A stretch of 64,000 nt of DNA from Xenorhabdus lircayensis. Its GTDB lineage: Bacteria; Pseudomonadota; Gammaproteobacteria; Enterobacterales; Enterobacteriaceae. The position numbers and the translations under genes were made by a program. Position 1 is the first letter of the stretch, and every line of letters starts with the position of its first letter. Location: NCBI RefSeq assembly GCF_016306625.1, contig NZ_JACOII010000031.1:66280-130279 (forward strand), in the 5' to 3' direction. The notes below the pieces were generated by a model. The model saw only the letters and a list, made by a program, of their open reading frames with translations. It was not told where the DNA came from and searched no databases. Below, piece after piece: positions 1 to 9,200 of this stretch.

Positions 1-3000
1 TACCGCTCGGTAGCTGAGCTGTCCCTTGAACATCATGTCACAGCCAATCACCGTAAATGCAACGATCATGGCATGGGACGATTCCAGCGCGACGAAAGCG
101 GGCATGCGCCCATCCACGACATACCAGGCATCCTCAGGCACGTCGTATTCCCATTCGATATAACAGGGTTCAAATTTTCCCTTAACCGCTGACAGCGCTG
201 TAATACGGGACACAAACAGGTATGGTGGTGATGGCATTCGGGTACGTATCGGATATTGATCGACTTCGGCATAGTCAGCACCCAGCACATTTTCCACACT
301 GCCGTCGGTGAGTTCCAACACTTGCTGTTCATCGAAAACTACCGGTGTTCGCGGTGCCACCGATGGTGTAGATGATGTAGAAAGCTTCAATTGCTCTTTG
401 ATCAATTGATAGAACGTCTGTTCCGCACGCAGGTAATGTAATTGCGTCTGAGCACTGCGGATAAAATGGTTGAGTTCAATCGGCAACTGCCCTGTCTGAA
501 CAGGTTTAACAGCTTCATTGATACTTTGTTCCATAACTATCATGGGAGCCACATCTGCTATCTGCTGTGCTTGTGCGATTTGCCGTGCCTGCATGATTTT
601 CTGGCCTTGCGCCGCCAACGGAGCAAAACGTGCCAATGTCTGCTCATTGAGGATAAACTCCTCCACGGTTTTTTCCCTTGCGGTGTACACCGTGACTTTC
701 AGACCTGACTGATCACTCTCTGGGCGGCGGGTTGGACGAGCACGTTTGCCTTCCTGTGGTTCACTGAGGATCACATGGCTATATGCCCTATCGATGCCCA
801 AGTGACTGACTGCGGCACGACGTGGCCCTTTTGTGGGTGCTGGCCACGCTTGCGTATTCGCTGGCAGGAGGAATTTGCCCTCGGCACACTGTGCCAATTC
901 TTGACGTTGTGGATAGTCAGGCAATGCCGGCAGATATCGCTGGGCAAGCTGTAATGCCACCTTGATAATTCCAAACAACCCCGTGGCAGATAATAGATGA
1001 CCATAGTTGGCTTTTACTGTCCCAATGGTGACAGTAGGTTTTCCGGCTGGCGCGGCATAAACCTGACTCAAGGCAGACAATTCCGTGGCGATCTCTTCCG
1101 GCCGCCCACCTGCATACACTTCGACATAATCAATGTTATCAGGCGTACAACCGGCGGTTTCCAATGCAGCTCTTGAGGCCATTTCAATGGCTATCTCACT
1201 CGCGCTGAAATCAATAGAATGATCGGGAACATGGGTGATCCCAACCCCATCCAGCACGGCATAAGTGGGCGTATTGTCATGGATGGCATTCTGTTCACAT
1301 TTAAGGACAATAACTCCACCCGCATCTCCCACCATTTGATTGCCATGATTGGATTGATAATCCCACAGCACATTTTCCAGGCTGCCACCCAGACTGAAAC
1401 TGGCAATCATGACCGCATCTACATGCTGTCTGGTCAGCATAAATTGCGCCAATTCCAACGCCTTGAACGGAGCACTCTCTTCACCATAGAGGGTAAATGT
1501 AGGGCCGTTCAATTTCAGGTGTGCCGCCAGCCGACTGGCAACGACGTTACCAATACCGCCAGTAATGCCTTCAGGGTAAGGTTTGGGGAACAGACTATCT
1601 TTGACAATCCCCTGCAAAGCACCAGTATCCGCCTCTGATAAATGAATACCGCTGCTGGCCAAACTCTGTTTAAGCTGCCAGCTAATTTCATTGCGTGCTT
1701 GATAGCGCAAACAGCCGTAATCCACGCCCCCCGCTACAATCACGGCAATATTGCGCTTACTGCCATCCAGTTTATAACCCGCATCAATAAAGGCTTGTTC
1801 CGCCACAGGGAGTAAAAACAGATGGGAGATCAAATGTGGCCCGATTACATTGGGTGGCAATTTGAAATGTTTGCAGTCAAACTCGAATTTTTCAATGTAA
1901 GAGCCAAGCGGCGGCTGGTTAATGCCTCGCATAGCCAAAACATCGCGGCGCTTCTCCATGCCTCCCCAACGGGTTTTCGGCAACGGATAAACAGGTTGTT
2001 CACCTTGCTGGAAAGTCTGATCCAGTGCATTGCTATCTTCGGTTTTCGCCATATGCAAGCCAATCCCGACGATAGCCAACCGTGCAAGTTCTTGATGTTT
2101 CTCACGGGGGCTTTTGCTCTCTTGAATACATTTGGCGCGCCGTTCTGGGGTATCTTCCCCAATCACCATATGAGCATTAACGCCACCAAACCCAAAAGCA
2201 TTGATCCCCGCACGCTTCGGTCTGGTAGTCGCAGGCCACGGCTTCGGCGCACGCACGATATGGTCAAGGTTCAACACGCCATTGGGTGTCGAAACCAGTT
2301 GATTGACCCCAGGTGTCGCAGGGATCAGGTTATGCTCCATCGCCAGTATCACTTTCAGCAAACTGCCCATACCTGACGCCGTGAGCATGTGACCATTAAT
2401 CGCTTTATTTGCCCCAATCAGAGGGATTTTGTCATGCGCCCCAAAGAATCTTTCAACGGTAGCCAGTTCAATCTGATCGCCTACCGGAGTGCCCGTTGCA
2501 TGGCATTCGAGATAATCGATATCCGGTGCGTTGTTGGAATAAGCCCGTTCCAAGGCAATGTGTTGTCCCTGCACATCCGGTACTAGCATGTGCTTCGCGC
2601 CAGCATCGTTGGATAAACCAACGGATTCAATGACACCGTAGATTTTGTCATTATCACGCACTGCATCAGCGTAACGCTTGATAGCAATGATCCCTGCCCC
2701 CTCACCGGCTTTCAGCCCTTCGGATGTTCTGTCGAAGGGAATGGAAGCCCCTTTGTCTGGAAAAGCCTGCAATATGTTGAAACCATGGTCGATATAAATA
2801 TGGTCAGCATGGCAGACCGCCCCCACCAGCATCATGTCCGCTTTATGGTTAAACAGATAATCCGATGCCAGTTTGATGGCATACAATGCTGATGCACACG
2901 CCGCATCAAGGGCATAATGCGGGCCTGACAACCCCAATGCTAATGCCGCAATGGTAGCGTTGTGCCCACCGGTAATTAAATTCTGATCAGAGTAATTTTC

Positions 3001-3492
3001 TGTTGGCCAGACTGAATCAAAATGAAAATCAGGACGGCCAATTAATTGCTGAATATAAGGCTGTAATATTTTTTGATAAAGCGGACTCATTAATCGTTTA
3101 CCGAAATGAGTCGGCATACCAATATTTCCGATAATTAAACCCGTTTTTTGCAAGATATTTTTTTGATGGCGATAACCACTGTCATTCAATGCCTGCTCTG
3201 AGGCATAAAGGGTCCATTTGAATAAGGCATCCAGTGATTTTAATTCATGCTCTGGCAAAGCATATCCCGAACCATCAAAATTAAAGTCCCTCACATGTCC
3301 ATTACGGATATACGTAATTTTATCCGCTGTTCCTGATACCGGAGAGTAATAATGTTCAGGTTCAACTCCCAGTTCCAAGGCGGACAATGGCGTCGCGCAG
3401 TCCTTTTCCTGCAACAGATTATTCCAATATTTATCCAGCGTATCTGCACCGGGAAATAAACAACCCATCCCGACAATTGCAATATTTTCCAT
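1..3492 (-). CDS. pfaC: PfaC-like polyketide/fatty-acid synthase, KS-CLF-DH (3' end outside window)
   Basis: The frame is open from ATG 3492 to the window edge (1164 complete codons, no stop). Residues 1 to about 460 form a beta-ketoacyl synthase: N-terminal IAIVGMGCLFPG, active-site Cys199 in DAACAS, then HATGT and NGHMLTASG histidine motifs. A second KS-like domain (about 500-900) has GEES at 671-672 where the cysteine should be and lacks the HGT motif, as in chain-length factors. After a Gln/Ala-rich linker, a hotdog dehydratase begins near residue 1080 (YLFVSRITAL, then FVALESSHAM). KS-CLF-DH is the order of PfaC in EPA/DHA synthases, so a second DH should follow off-window. It is the third cistron after the PfaA-like and KR-DH frames on the same strand and probably extends the same acyl chain. 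The family is clear; the product is unknown. Confidence 0.85.
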   Translation of the reverse strand, partial: MENIAIVGMGCLFPGADTLDKYWNNLLQEKDCATPLSALELGVEPEHYYSPVSGTADKITYIRNGHVRDFNFDGSGYALPEHELKSLDALFKWTLYASEQALNDSGYRHQKNILQKTGLIIGNIGMPTHFGKRLMSPLYQKILQPYIQQLIGRPDFHFDSVWPTENYSDQNLITGGHNATIAALALGLSGPHYALDAACASALYAIKLASDYLFNHKADMMLVGAVCHADHIYIDHGFNILQAFPDKGASIPFDRTSEGLKAGEGAGIIAIKRYADAVRDNDKIYGVIESVGLSNDAGAKHMLVPDVQGQHIALERAYSNNAPDIDYLECHATGTPVGDQIELATVERFFGAHDKIPLIGANKAINGHMLTASGMGSLLKVILAMEHNLIPATPGVNQLVSTPNGVLNLDHIVRAPKPWPATTRPKRAGINAFGFGGVNAHMVIGEDTPERRAKCIQESKSPREKHQELARLAIVGIGLHMAKTEDSNALDQTFQQGEQPVYPLPKTRWGGMEKRRDVLAMRGINQPPLGSYIEKFEFDCKHFKLPPNVIGPHLISHLFLLPVAEQAFIDAGYKLDGSKRNIAVIVAGGVDYGCLRYQARNEISWQLKQSLASSGIHLSEADTGALQGIVKDSLFPKPYPEGITGGIGNVVASRLAAHLKLNGPTFTLYGEESAPFKALELAQFMLTRQHVDAVMIASFSLGGSLENVLWDYQSNHGNQMVGDAGGVIVLKCEQNAIHDNTPTYAVLDGVGITHVPDHSIDFSASEIAIEMASRAALETAGCTPDNIDYVEVYAGGRPEEIATELSALSQVYAAPAGKPTVTIGTVKANYGHLLSATGLFGIIKVALQLAQRYLPALPDYPQRQELAQCAEGKFLLPANTQAWPAPTKGPRRAAVSHLGIDRAYSHVILSEPQEGKRARPTRRPESDQSGLKVTVYTAREKTVEEFILNEQTLARFAPLAAQGQKIMQARQIAQAQQIADVAPMIVMEQSINEAVKPVQTGQLPIELNHFIRSAQTQLHYLRAEQTFYQLIKEQLKLSTSSTPSVAPRTPVVFDEQQVLELTDGSVENVLGADYAEVDQYPIRTRMPSPPYLFVSRITALSAVKGKFEPCYIEWEYDVPEDAWYVVDGRMPAFVALESSHAMIVAFTVIGCDMMFKGQLSYRAV

Positions 3493-3524
3493 AGAAGGAA
3501 AGACTCCTGAAGATGACAGAGTTC

Positions 3525-3550
3525 TCCTGAGCGAACATTATCGCTCAGGA
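3525..3550 (-). promoter_or_regulatory. Intercistronic stem-loop before the PfaC-like gene
   Basis: TCCTGAGCG and CGCTCAGGA form a perfect 9-bp stem with an 8-nt loop, 33 bases before the PfaC-like ATG. No U-tract follows, so it is not a classical terminator. It could mark an RNA-processing or attenuation point in the synthase mRNA. The SD-like CAGGAG lies between this hairpin and the start codon. Function is inferred only. Confidence 0.4.
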
Positions 3551-3569
3551 ATATTATCAATTTACTTTT

Positions 3570-3635
3570 TATACCCTTCATTTTCCAAATTGCTGCTTTG
3601 TTGGCTATTCTGCGATTTGAAATATATTGGGTATA
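3570..3635. repeat. Short dispersed repeat (MITE/ERIC-like) with terminal inverted repeats
   Basis: A 66-bp element in the gap between the KR-DH frame and the PfaC-like gene. It begins TATACCCTTCATTTTCCAA and ends with sequence whose complement reads TATACCCAATATATTTCAA, giving an imperfect terminal inverted repeat. A related element lies at 25919-25976. No coding capacity. It probably belongs to a genome-wide intergenic repeat family. Confidence 0.5.
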
Positions 3636-3649
3636 GTTATAGCCATTTA

Positions 3650-6184
3650 TTATTTTTCGTTATTTTCCATGACTACCGGTTCACTCGGAGAAAATAATTT
3701 CCTTAACTCCTTGAAAACGGTAAATCGTGCATTATGAATCCAGCTATAAATACCGCCTTGCTCATCATGAAAAATAATGTCGGCTATAATTTCAGTTGAC
3801 ATCTGATGCTTAATTTCTATTGACGCATAAAATTCCTGCCCAAATTTCAACTCAGCATATTGTTCTATTCTTTCAATTGCACTGGGTAAACCAGCTTGAT
3901 CTTGCTGCAATAACCATAATACCGGCAACTGAAGTGCGACATCGTTAATGAACAGATTAAACAGGTTGGTCGAGAACTGTCCCTGCATTTCAGGCGTAAC
4001 TGGCGCAACACAGCACTTCAATGTCATGTGATCATTGTCTACATGGACAACTTTCCGAATGCCATGGAATACTTCCCCGTGGAACAGCATGTTTTCCCCA
4101 TTCACACAGCCATAGAATGGCATCGTCTGTAGAACATCCGCCTTTAAATCGATCTGTACAGGTTTATATTCTGCTTCACGGCGTTGCAGATTCAGGATCA
4201 AAGTGGCCTGATAATGCTTTCTTTGTGCGCTGGCAATGATGAAATCCAATGCCAGACGCCCATCTTCCGAATGATGCCGTGTGCTTGGCATCCATGTCAC
4301 ACGGTAAGATCCCACTTGTTTTGCATCAATTTGGAGGCTATCAAAAATAATGCCTTTCAAGACGCTAAAATCAGCAATCGTCTCCAATTGATATCCGGGG
4401 AAGCGATCTTCACAAACCCTTGCCATCCAAGCAATCGCTGCCGTCGCTGGCAATACGGGCTTACCATCAATGGCATGGTGATACAAGAACGGGTTATGGT
4501 TGAGGTTTAATTGACGATCAACTTGTTCTCCCGTGCCCAGTGCCTTGATTTTCTTCGCTGCCTTGTAACTACTTCCCCCAATCGTGACCTGAAGTGAGCG
4601 GTTATCACTAAATTCACGCACGAAACGCTGGGTTCCTTCCTCAAGTGGAATAATCACCATGTTCTGGGCATCATACGCCCGCTTGAGAACGTCGCTAACC
4701 ATACCGCCATCCCACGGCCCCCAGTTCACTGAACGAATGATCCGGCTGTTTCTTCCTTTAATGGGCAAATGAATAAACTTATTCAGCGTTTCATTGGCAA
4801 GCGAGTAGTCAGTCTGTCCGGCGTTGCCAAAGAAACCAGAAACCGATGAGAACAGCATGACGTGGCGCAGGGACGTACAGTCCAACTCACGACACAAGTT
4901 CTCCAGTCCTTTGACTTTGGCATTAAAGACCGAATGCAAGTCTTCCCGCGTTTTCTTTTCAATCCGTTTATCCGCAAGATTACCCGCGCCATGAATCAAA
5001 CCCGTCACTGCTCCCATCTGCTGTTGAGCTTGGGTCAACGCGAGCTTCATCTGGTCAGGCGCAGTGATATCGCAATCCAGATAAATGGCTCGCCCTCCCG
5101 CTTGATGAATGGCCTGCAATGTCTGTTTGATTTCTTCAACGTGAGCTAATTGCCCCAACATGTTATTAATCTTGACCGGTGTCGGCTGTTCTCCTCGCGT
5201 TTGCAGGTAAGCAATTGCCGCTGCCTTACGCTCCGACAGCGTGCTTTTGCCTTCTGCCCATTCCGGCAATGGAACAGTGATATCCGTGCGGCCAAGCAGA
5301 ATAAAAGACGCCTGACTCTGTTTGGCCAATTCAATGACACATTGTGCAGTAATGCCACGGGCACCCCCAGTGACCACCAGAACATCCTGCGAAGTCGCCT
5401 GATTAGCCGATGATGCCCCTGAAAGCCCTTTTTCCTCTGACAGAGCCAGTGTCATGCGTTCGCCATTCATGCCACGCCCAACTTCTGCCAAATCTGTCCG
5501 GCTATCTTGAAGTTCTTCCAGCACGATCTTTGCCACTTCACCATCTTTAACACGAGCATCAATATCCACGGTTCGGCAGAAGACATTTTTCCATTCGATA
5601 TTCAGCGATTTAGTCAGCCCCGTCACTCCCGCAGACACAATCGGCAGATATTCACGCCCAGAAGTAAACAGTTCCCCGTCTCCCCGCATGACAATCATGA
5701 AATAACCCGCCTGCTGTTCATCATGGTTAAGGCTGCCTTGCAGACGTTTAGCCAGCATGAATGTTGTTTCAACCGAGAGGTAATCCCGTGCGTTGAAGAC
5801 ATCAGCCAAACCTTTGACCCCCTGCTTCGGTGACTGCAAGTAGATCATCCCTTCAATCGTGCCATGCTCACGTTCAATTGCGGTCACGGCAACATCCAGA
5901 GCATTTTCATCACCCAGAGCAATCTGAGATTGCGCGAGTGTCAGGACAGCAACCTGCTGCCCTTGCTGCCTGAGTGCTTGGGCTATGTCATTAGCCACAA
6001 TGTCATTAGCCACGCTGCCATTCACCGCCATTTCGCCCTCGTCCACCACTAACCAGCGTCTGGGGAATGAGAACACCCCCTGTAGACAATCCGGTATGGG
6101 CAGGGTGTTTTTCACCACGGCAAAACGCGAAACAGGTGAATCAGCAAAAGTGTCTTCTTCATTATCCTGTGCAAGTTGAACCAC
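3650..6184 (-). CDS. Ketoreductase-dehydratase protein, C-terminal half of a PfaA-like synthase
   Basis: An 844-residue frame if read from GTG 6184. An N-terminal Rossmann-like non-catalytic KR half (about 1-240) precedes a catalytic KR with GGARGIT near residue 268 and the Ser/Tyr/Asn set in SSVSGFFGNAG and QTDYSLANE near 458. A polyketide-synthase-type dehydratase follows, with HHAIDGKPVLPA (H-x3-G-x4-P) near 568. In PfaA these domains lie in the same polypeptide after the ACP. Here they lie in the -1 frame of the upstream gene, whose stop is 27 bases upstream of the GTG. The GTG has no visible Shine-Dalgarno and sits inside a stem. A canonical slippery site lies just upstream, so most of this protein is probably made as a 2363-residue fusion. 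An independent GTG start or a one-base lesion remains possible. Confidence 0.85.
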   Translation of the reverse strand: MVQLAQDNEEDTFADSPVSRFAVVKNTLPIPDCLQGVFSFPRRWLVVDEGEMAVNGSVANDIVANDIAQALRQQGQQVAVLTLAQSQIALGDENALDVAVTAIEREHGTIEGMIYLQSPKQGVKGLADVFNARDYLSVETTFMLAKRLQGSLNHDEQQAGYFMIVMRGDGELFTSGREYLPIVSAGVTGLTKSLNIEWKNVFCRTVDIDARVKDGEVAKIVLEELQDSRTDLAEVGRGMNGERMTLALSEEKGLSGASSANQATSQDVLVVTGGARGITAQCVIELAKQSQASFILLGRTDITVPLPEWAEGKSTLSERKAAAIAYLQTRGEQPTPVKINNMLGQLAHVEEIKQTLQAIHQAGGRAIYLDCDITAPDQMKLALTQAQQQMGAVTGLIHGAGNLADKRIEKKTREDLHSVFNAKVKGLENLCRELDCTSLRHVMLFSSVSGFFGNAGQTDYSLANETLNKFIHLPIKGRNSRIIRSVNWGPWDGGMVSDVLKRAYDAQNMVIIPLEEGTQRFVREFSDNRSLQVTIGGSSYKAAKKIKALGTGEQVDRQLNLNHNPFLYHHAIDGKPVLPATAAIAWMARVCEDRFPGYQLETIADFSVLKGIIFDSLQIDAKQVGSYRVTWMPSTRHHSEDGRLALDFIIASAQRKHYQATLILNLQRREAEYKPVQIDLKADVLQTMPFYGCVNGENMLFHGEVFHGIRKVVHVDNDHMTLKCCVAPVTPEMQGQFSTNLFNLFINDVALQLPVLWLLQQDQAGLPSAIERIEQYAELKFGQEFYASIEIKHQMSTEIIADIIFHDEQGGIYSWIHNARFTVFKELRKLFSPSEPVVMENNEK

Positions 6185-6234
6185 AGACGGTGTTAGCAGT
6201 TGTGGTTCTGTTACTTTTTTGCGCCAGCCACCTC
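6178..6234 (-). promoter_or_regulatory. Candidate programmed -1 ribosomal frameshift signal
   Basis: In the pfaA-like reading frame the last codons are GCA AAA AAG TAA, giving the heptamer A AAA AAG at 6220-6214, the same as the E. coli dnaX slippery site. An SD-like GAGG (6234-6231, within GAGGTGG) lies exactly 10 nt upstream. A perfect 8-bp stem, GAACCACA (6208-6201) with TGTGGTTC (6185-6178) and a 15-nt loop, starts 5 nt downstream. A -1 slip continues directly into the KR-DH frame (AKK then VTEPQLL). All three recognised dnaX-type elements are visible with suitable spacing; use in vivo is inferred. Confidence 0.7.
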
Positions 6235-9200
6235 AAATGTGTCGGTGGTTGAGGCCACGAACCCAAATGACCGCAATGTCGCTTCTGATCCTGTTTTAAC
6301 AGATTCATGGGATTCGTTCTTTTCCTGCTCTCTGTCTCCGAGGAAAAACTCGACTGTTGAGGTATTTTTTTCCGGCTCAACGGTCTCTTCCTCCTGATTA
6401 AGCAGGGTCTTAATAGCTTCATCTATCATCTGTTTGAAGAACACCGACATTTTGCTGATATTGCTTAAAGAATCGATATCAAGATCGTCCAGATCCCGGT
6501 TCTTAGAAGCGTCATGATAGATACCCGCATTTGCCGAGAACGCATCGAACATGGCTCCAAAGATTTCTAGTCGCTTAATGGAATCGATACCCAAATCAGC
6601 TTCCAGATCCATCTCAGCCGTGATCATATCCTGCGGATAACCAGTTCTTTCACTAACGATAGCGATCAGTTGGCTGATAATTTTTTCTTCAGTAATTTGT
6701 TTAAAGTTCTGGAGCTGTTTTTCTACTTCAGGATCAAGTGGCTTGACTTGGGTTTCAGTCGATACAGCGATGGGTTTAACCGGTTCCGCTACCTCTGTCG
6801 GTGTGGATATAGATGTGGATGACATTACTGGCATTTCTGGCATCGGTGGAACGATTGGACGTACTGATGCAATTTCTGTGATCGTGTCAACTGACGGGCT
6901 AGCGTCAACTGGCTTGGTTTTTTGTACAGGCGCAGTGTCCACTCTCATTTCTGGTGTAGATGTTACTGGAGTAGATGGTACTGGTGTAGATGGTACTGGC
7001 GTAGATGATACTGATGACACGGGTGCAGACGCCACTTTAACCGGAGCTGAGTGTTCCATCACAGGCTGTGCTGAACGCTTGGTGGATACCATTACTGGTG
7101 CCATTTTTCCTGATTGGAACAAGCCTTGCTGGGCCATGAAATAATGTTCATGGTTGGAGTGGTACAATTCAAGATTCTTGTCCAGTAATTGAATACTCTG
7201 GTTCAGACTCGATAGCATGGTTGGCAGATTCTGGTTATCCTTACAGGTTTCCAGCAAGGTATATTGTTTATCCAACAACATCCCCAGCAGTTGAATATAA
7301 TCTTTTTGATTAGTCTGGAATTGTTCATGAAGCTGGCTCATGACTTGCTGTGCCTGTAACAGCCCATTTAACATATTTACATCTGAAACTTCGCTCAACT
7401 GGGTATTCTGTTCCATCTTGTTATCTCGTCTTTGAATAGTTGTCGGCATGTTTTGTGGAATCGTGTTTTGTGAAATCATGTTTTGTGAAATCATGTTTTG
7501 TGAAATAAAGTAGGTAGAAGTTGTTTTACTTTCGACGTTCTGTTCGATTTCCTCTTCGATGTTGCTTGTCACTTTTTCTGCCACGACTGCTTGTTGATGT
7601 TGTACTGCTTTTTTAACGGGTACTTCTTGTTTCAGTAGTGCTTCTTGTTTCAGTGGGGCTTCTTGTTTCGGTAATACCTCTTGTTTGAATTGCACTTCTT
7701 TTGAAGATTGTTCTTCTTTTTGGGATTGCTCTTCTTTTTTAGGTTGTGACGGCATAACTGGAGCCATCAGTTTTGATGCAGACTCAGTAATAAATTCATT
7801 AACTATGGTGCAGTCGCCATCCCGTAACGCGTTTTGACGTCGCGCCCAACTTTTCTGGGAAAAGAAAAAGCCGCCAGTTAGTTTGAACGTCAGACGTTTA
7901 CTCTTGTCTTCTTCCATCGGTTGGAGACGCATGTGCTGATTGATTTCTTTGAGCCTCACCCCTTCTGCCAACAATCGGGCCTGAGCGCGGGCAAACTGTA
8001 ACCGCTCTTCACCCTTGTCATTGAGGTTAACGGAAATCACTTCGTGCGCTTTGTCTTTCAGAATATCGGCCACTAACTTACCCAGTATCCCTTTGGGCCC
8101 CACTTCAACAAACAGCCGGCCGCCCTGCTGATAAATGGCTTCAATGGTTTGACGGAATCTCACTGGCTTGATCAATTGTTCAGCCAATAATTCCCGAATC
8201 TCTTGCGGAGAATTCCCATAACGTTCCGCTGTTGCACTGGAAAACAGTTTGCATTGCGGTGATTTGAAATTAATGTCGGCCAACCGTTCACGGTAAGGCT
8301 GATAGGCCGGCTGGATAAATTCAGTATGGAAGGCCGCAGACACGGGCAAAATACGGCAATGTATCCCTGTTTTTTTCAACTCATCATGAAGTTGGTGAAT
8401 CAGGGAGGTCGCCCCTCCAAATACCACCTGCTGATCCGAATTATCATTGGCAATAATAATGCCGATGTAACGCTTCAATATTTCAGCACGTTGTGCTTGG
8501 GGGAGTGATGCCGCCAGCATTGCCCCTGCATCACGCCTTTCGCTATTCTCTGTTCCACGATGATCACTGGCGGAGGCCGCTGCCCATCCCCTTGCAAGGG
8601 AAACACGATGGAAATCTTTCTCAGAAATGACACCTGCCGCCCAAAGTGCCGTGACTTCACCATAACTGTGCCCTGCAACAAAATCAGGGGTGAATCCCAT
8701 GTTTTTCAATACATTGAAATAGCCCGCGCTAATCGCGCCCAATGCTGGCTGGGCATTGGCAGTATCCGTCAGCCGTTGTTGCTGTGCCTGATTCTCTTCT
8801 TCTGAAAATGCGGGTATCGGATAGATAACTGACGACAGTTCATGCCCTAATTCATTGATGGCAATATCATCCAGTGCTTCCAGTGATTGACGCATTTCGG
8901 GGTAATCATTGGCGATATCACGCGCCATATTGACATACTGCGATCCCTGACCAGGGAACAAGGCAACTATCTTGCCATCCAGCATTTTCCCCTGTGGCTG
9001 GAAATAGATCCCGCGCGGATGTTCCCAACCACGGGTGCTGTTTTGCCGTAGCTGTTTAATCGCAATGGATAGTAGTTCAACTACCTGTTCTGCGGACTGG
9101 GATACAAACAGTAATCTGGCCTGCTGTGGCAGTAAACCGTCGATATCTTGCTGTTCAAGATGCTGGGAAATAGCGATATCAGGTAATTTGCCACTGAAAC

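Noticed and set aside
1219..2376. Plus-strand frames of 139 and 184 residues
   Set aside because: Both are antisense to the PfaC-like gene, whose KS and CLF domains are unambiguous; no domain is recognisable in them.
6743..7144. 133-residue Gly/Thr/Asp-rich plus-strand frame
   Set aside because: It is antisense to the repeat linker of the pfaA-like gene; its composition (VDGTGVDGTG) is just the complement of the VPSTP repeats and it has no ribosome site.
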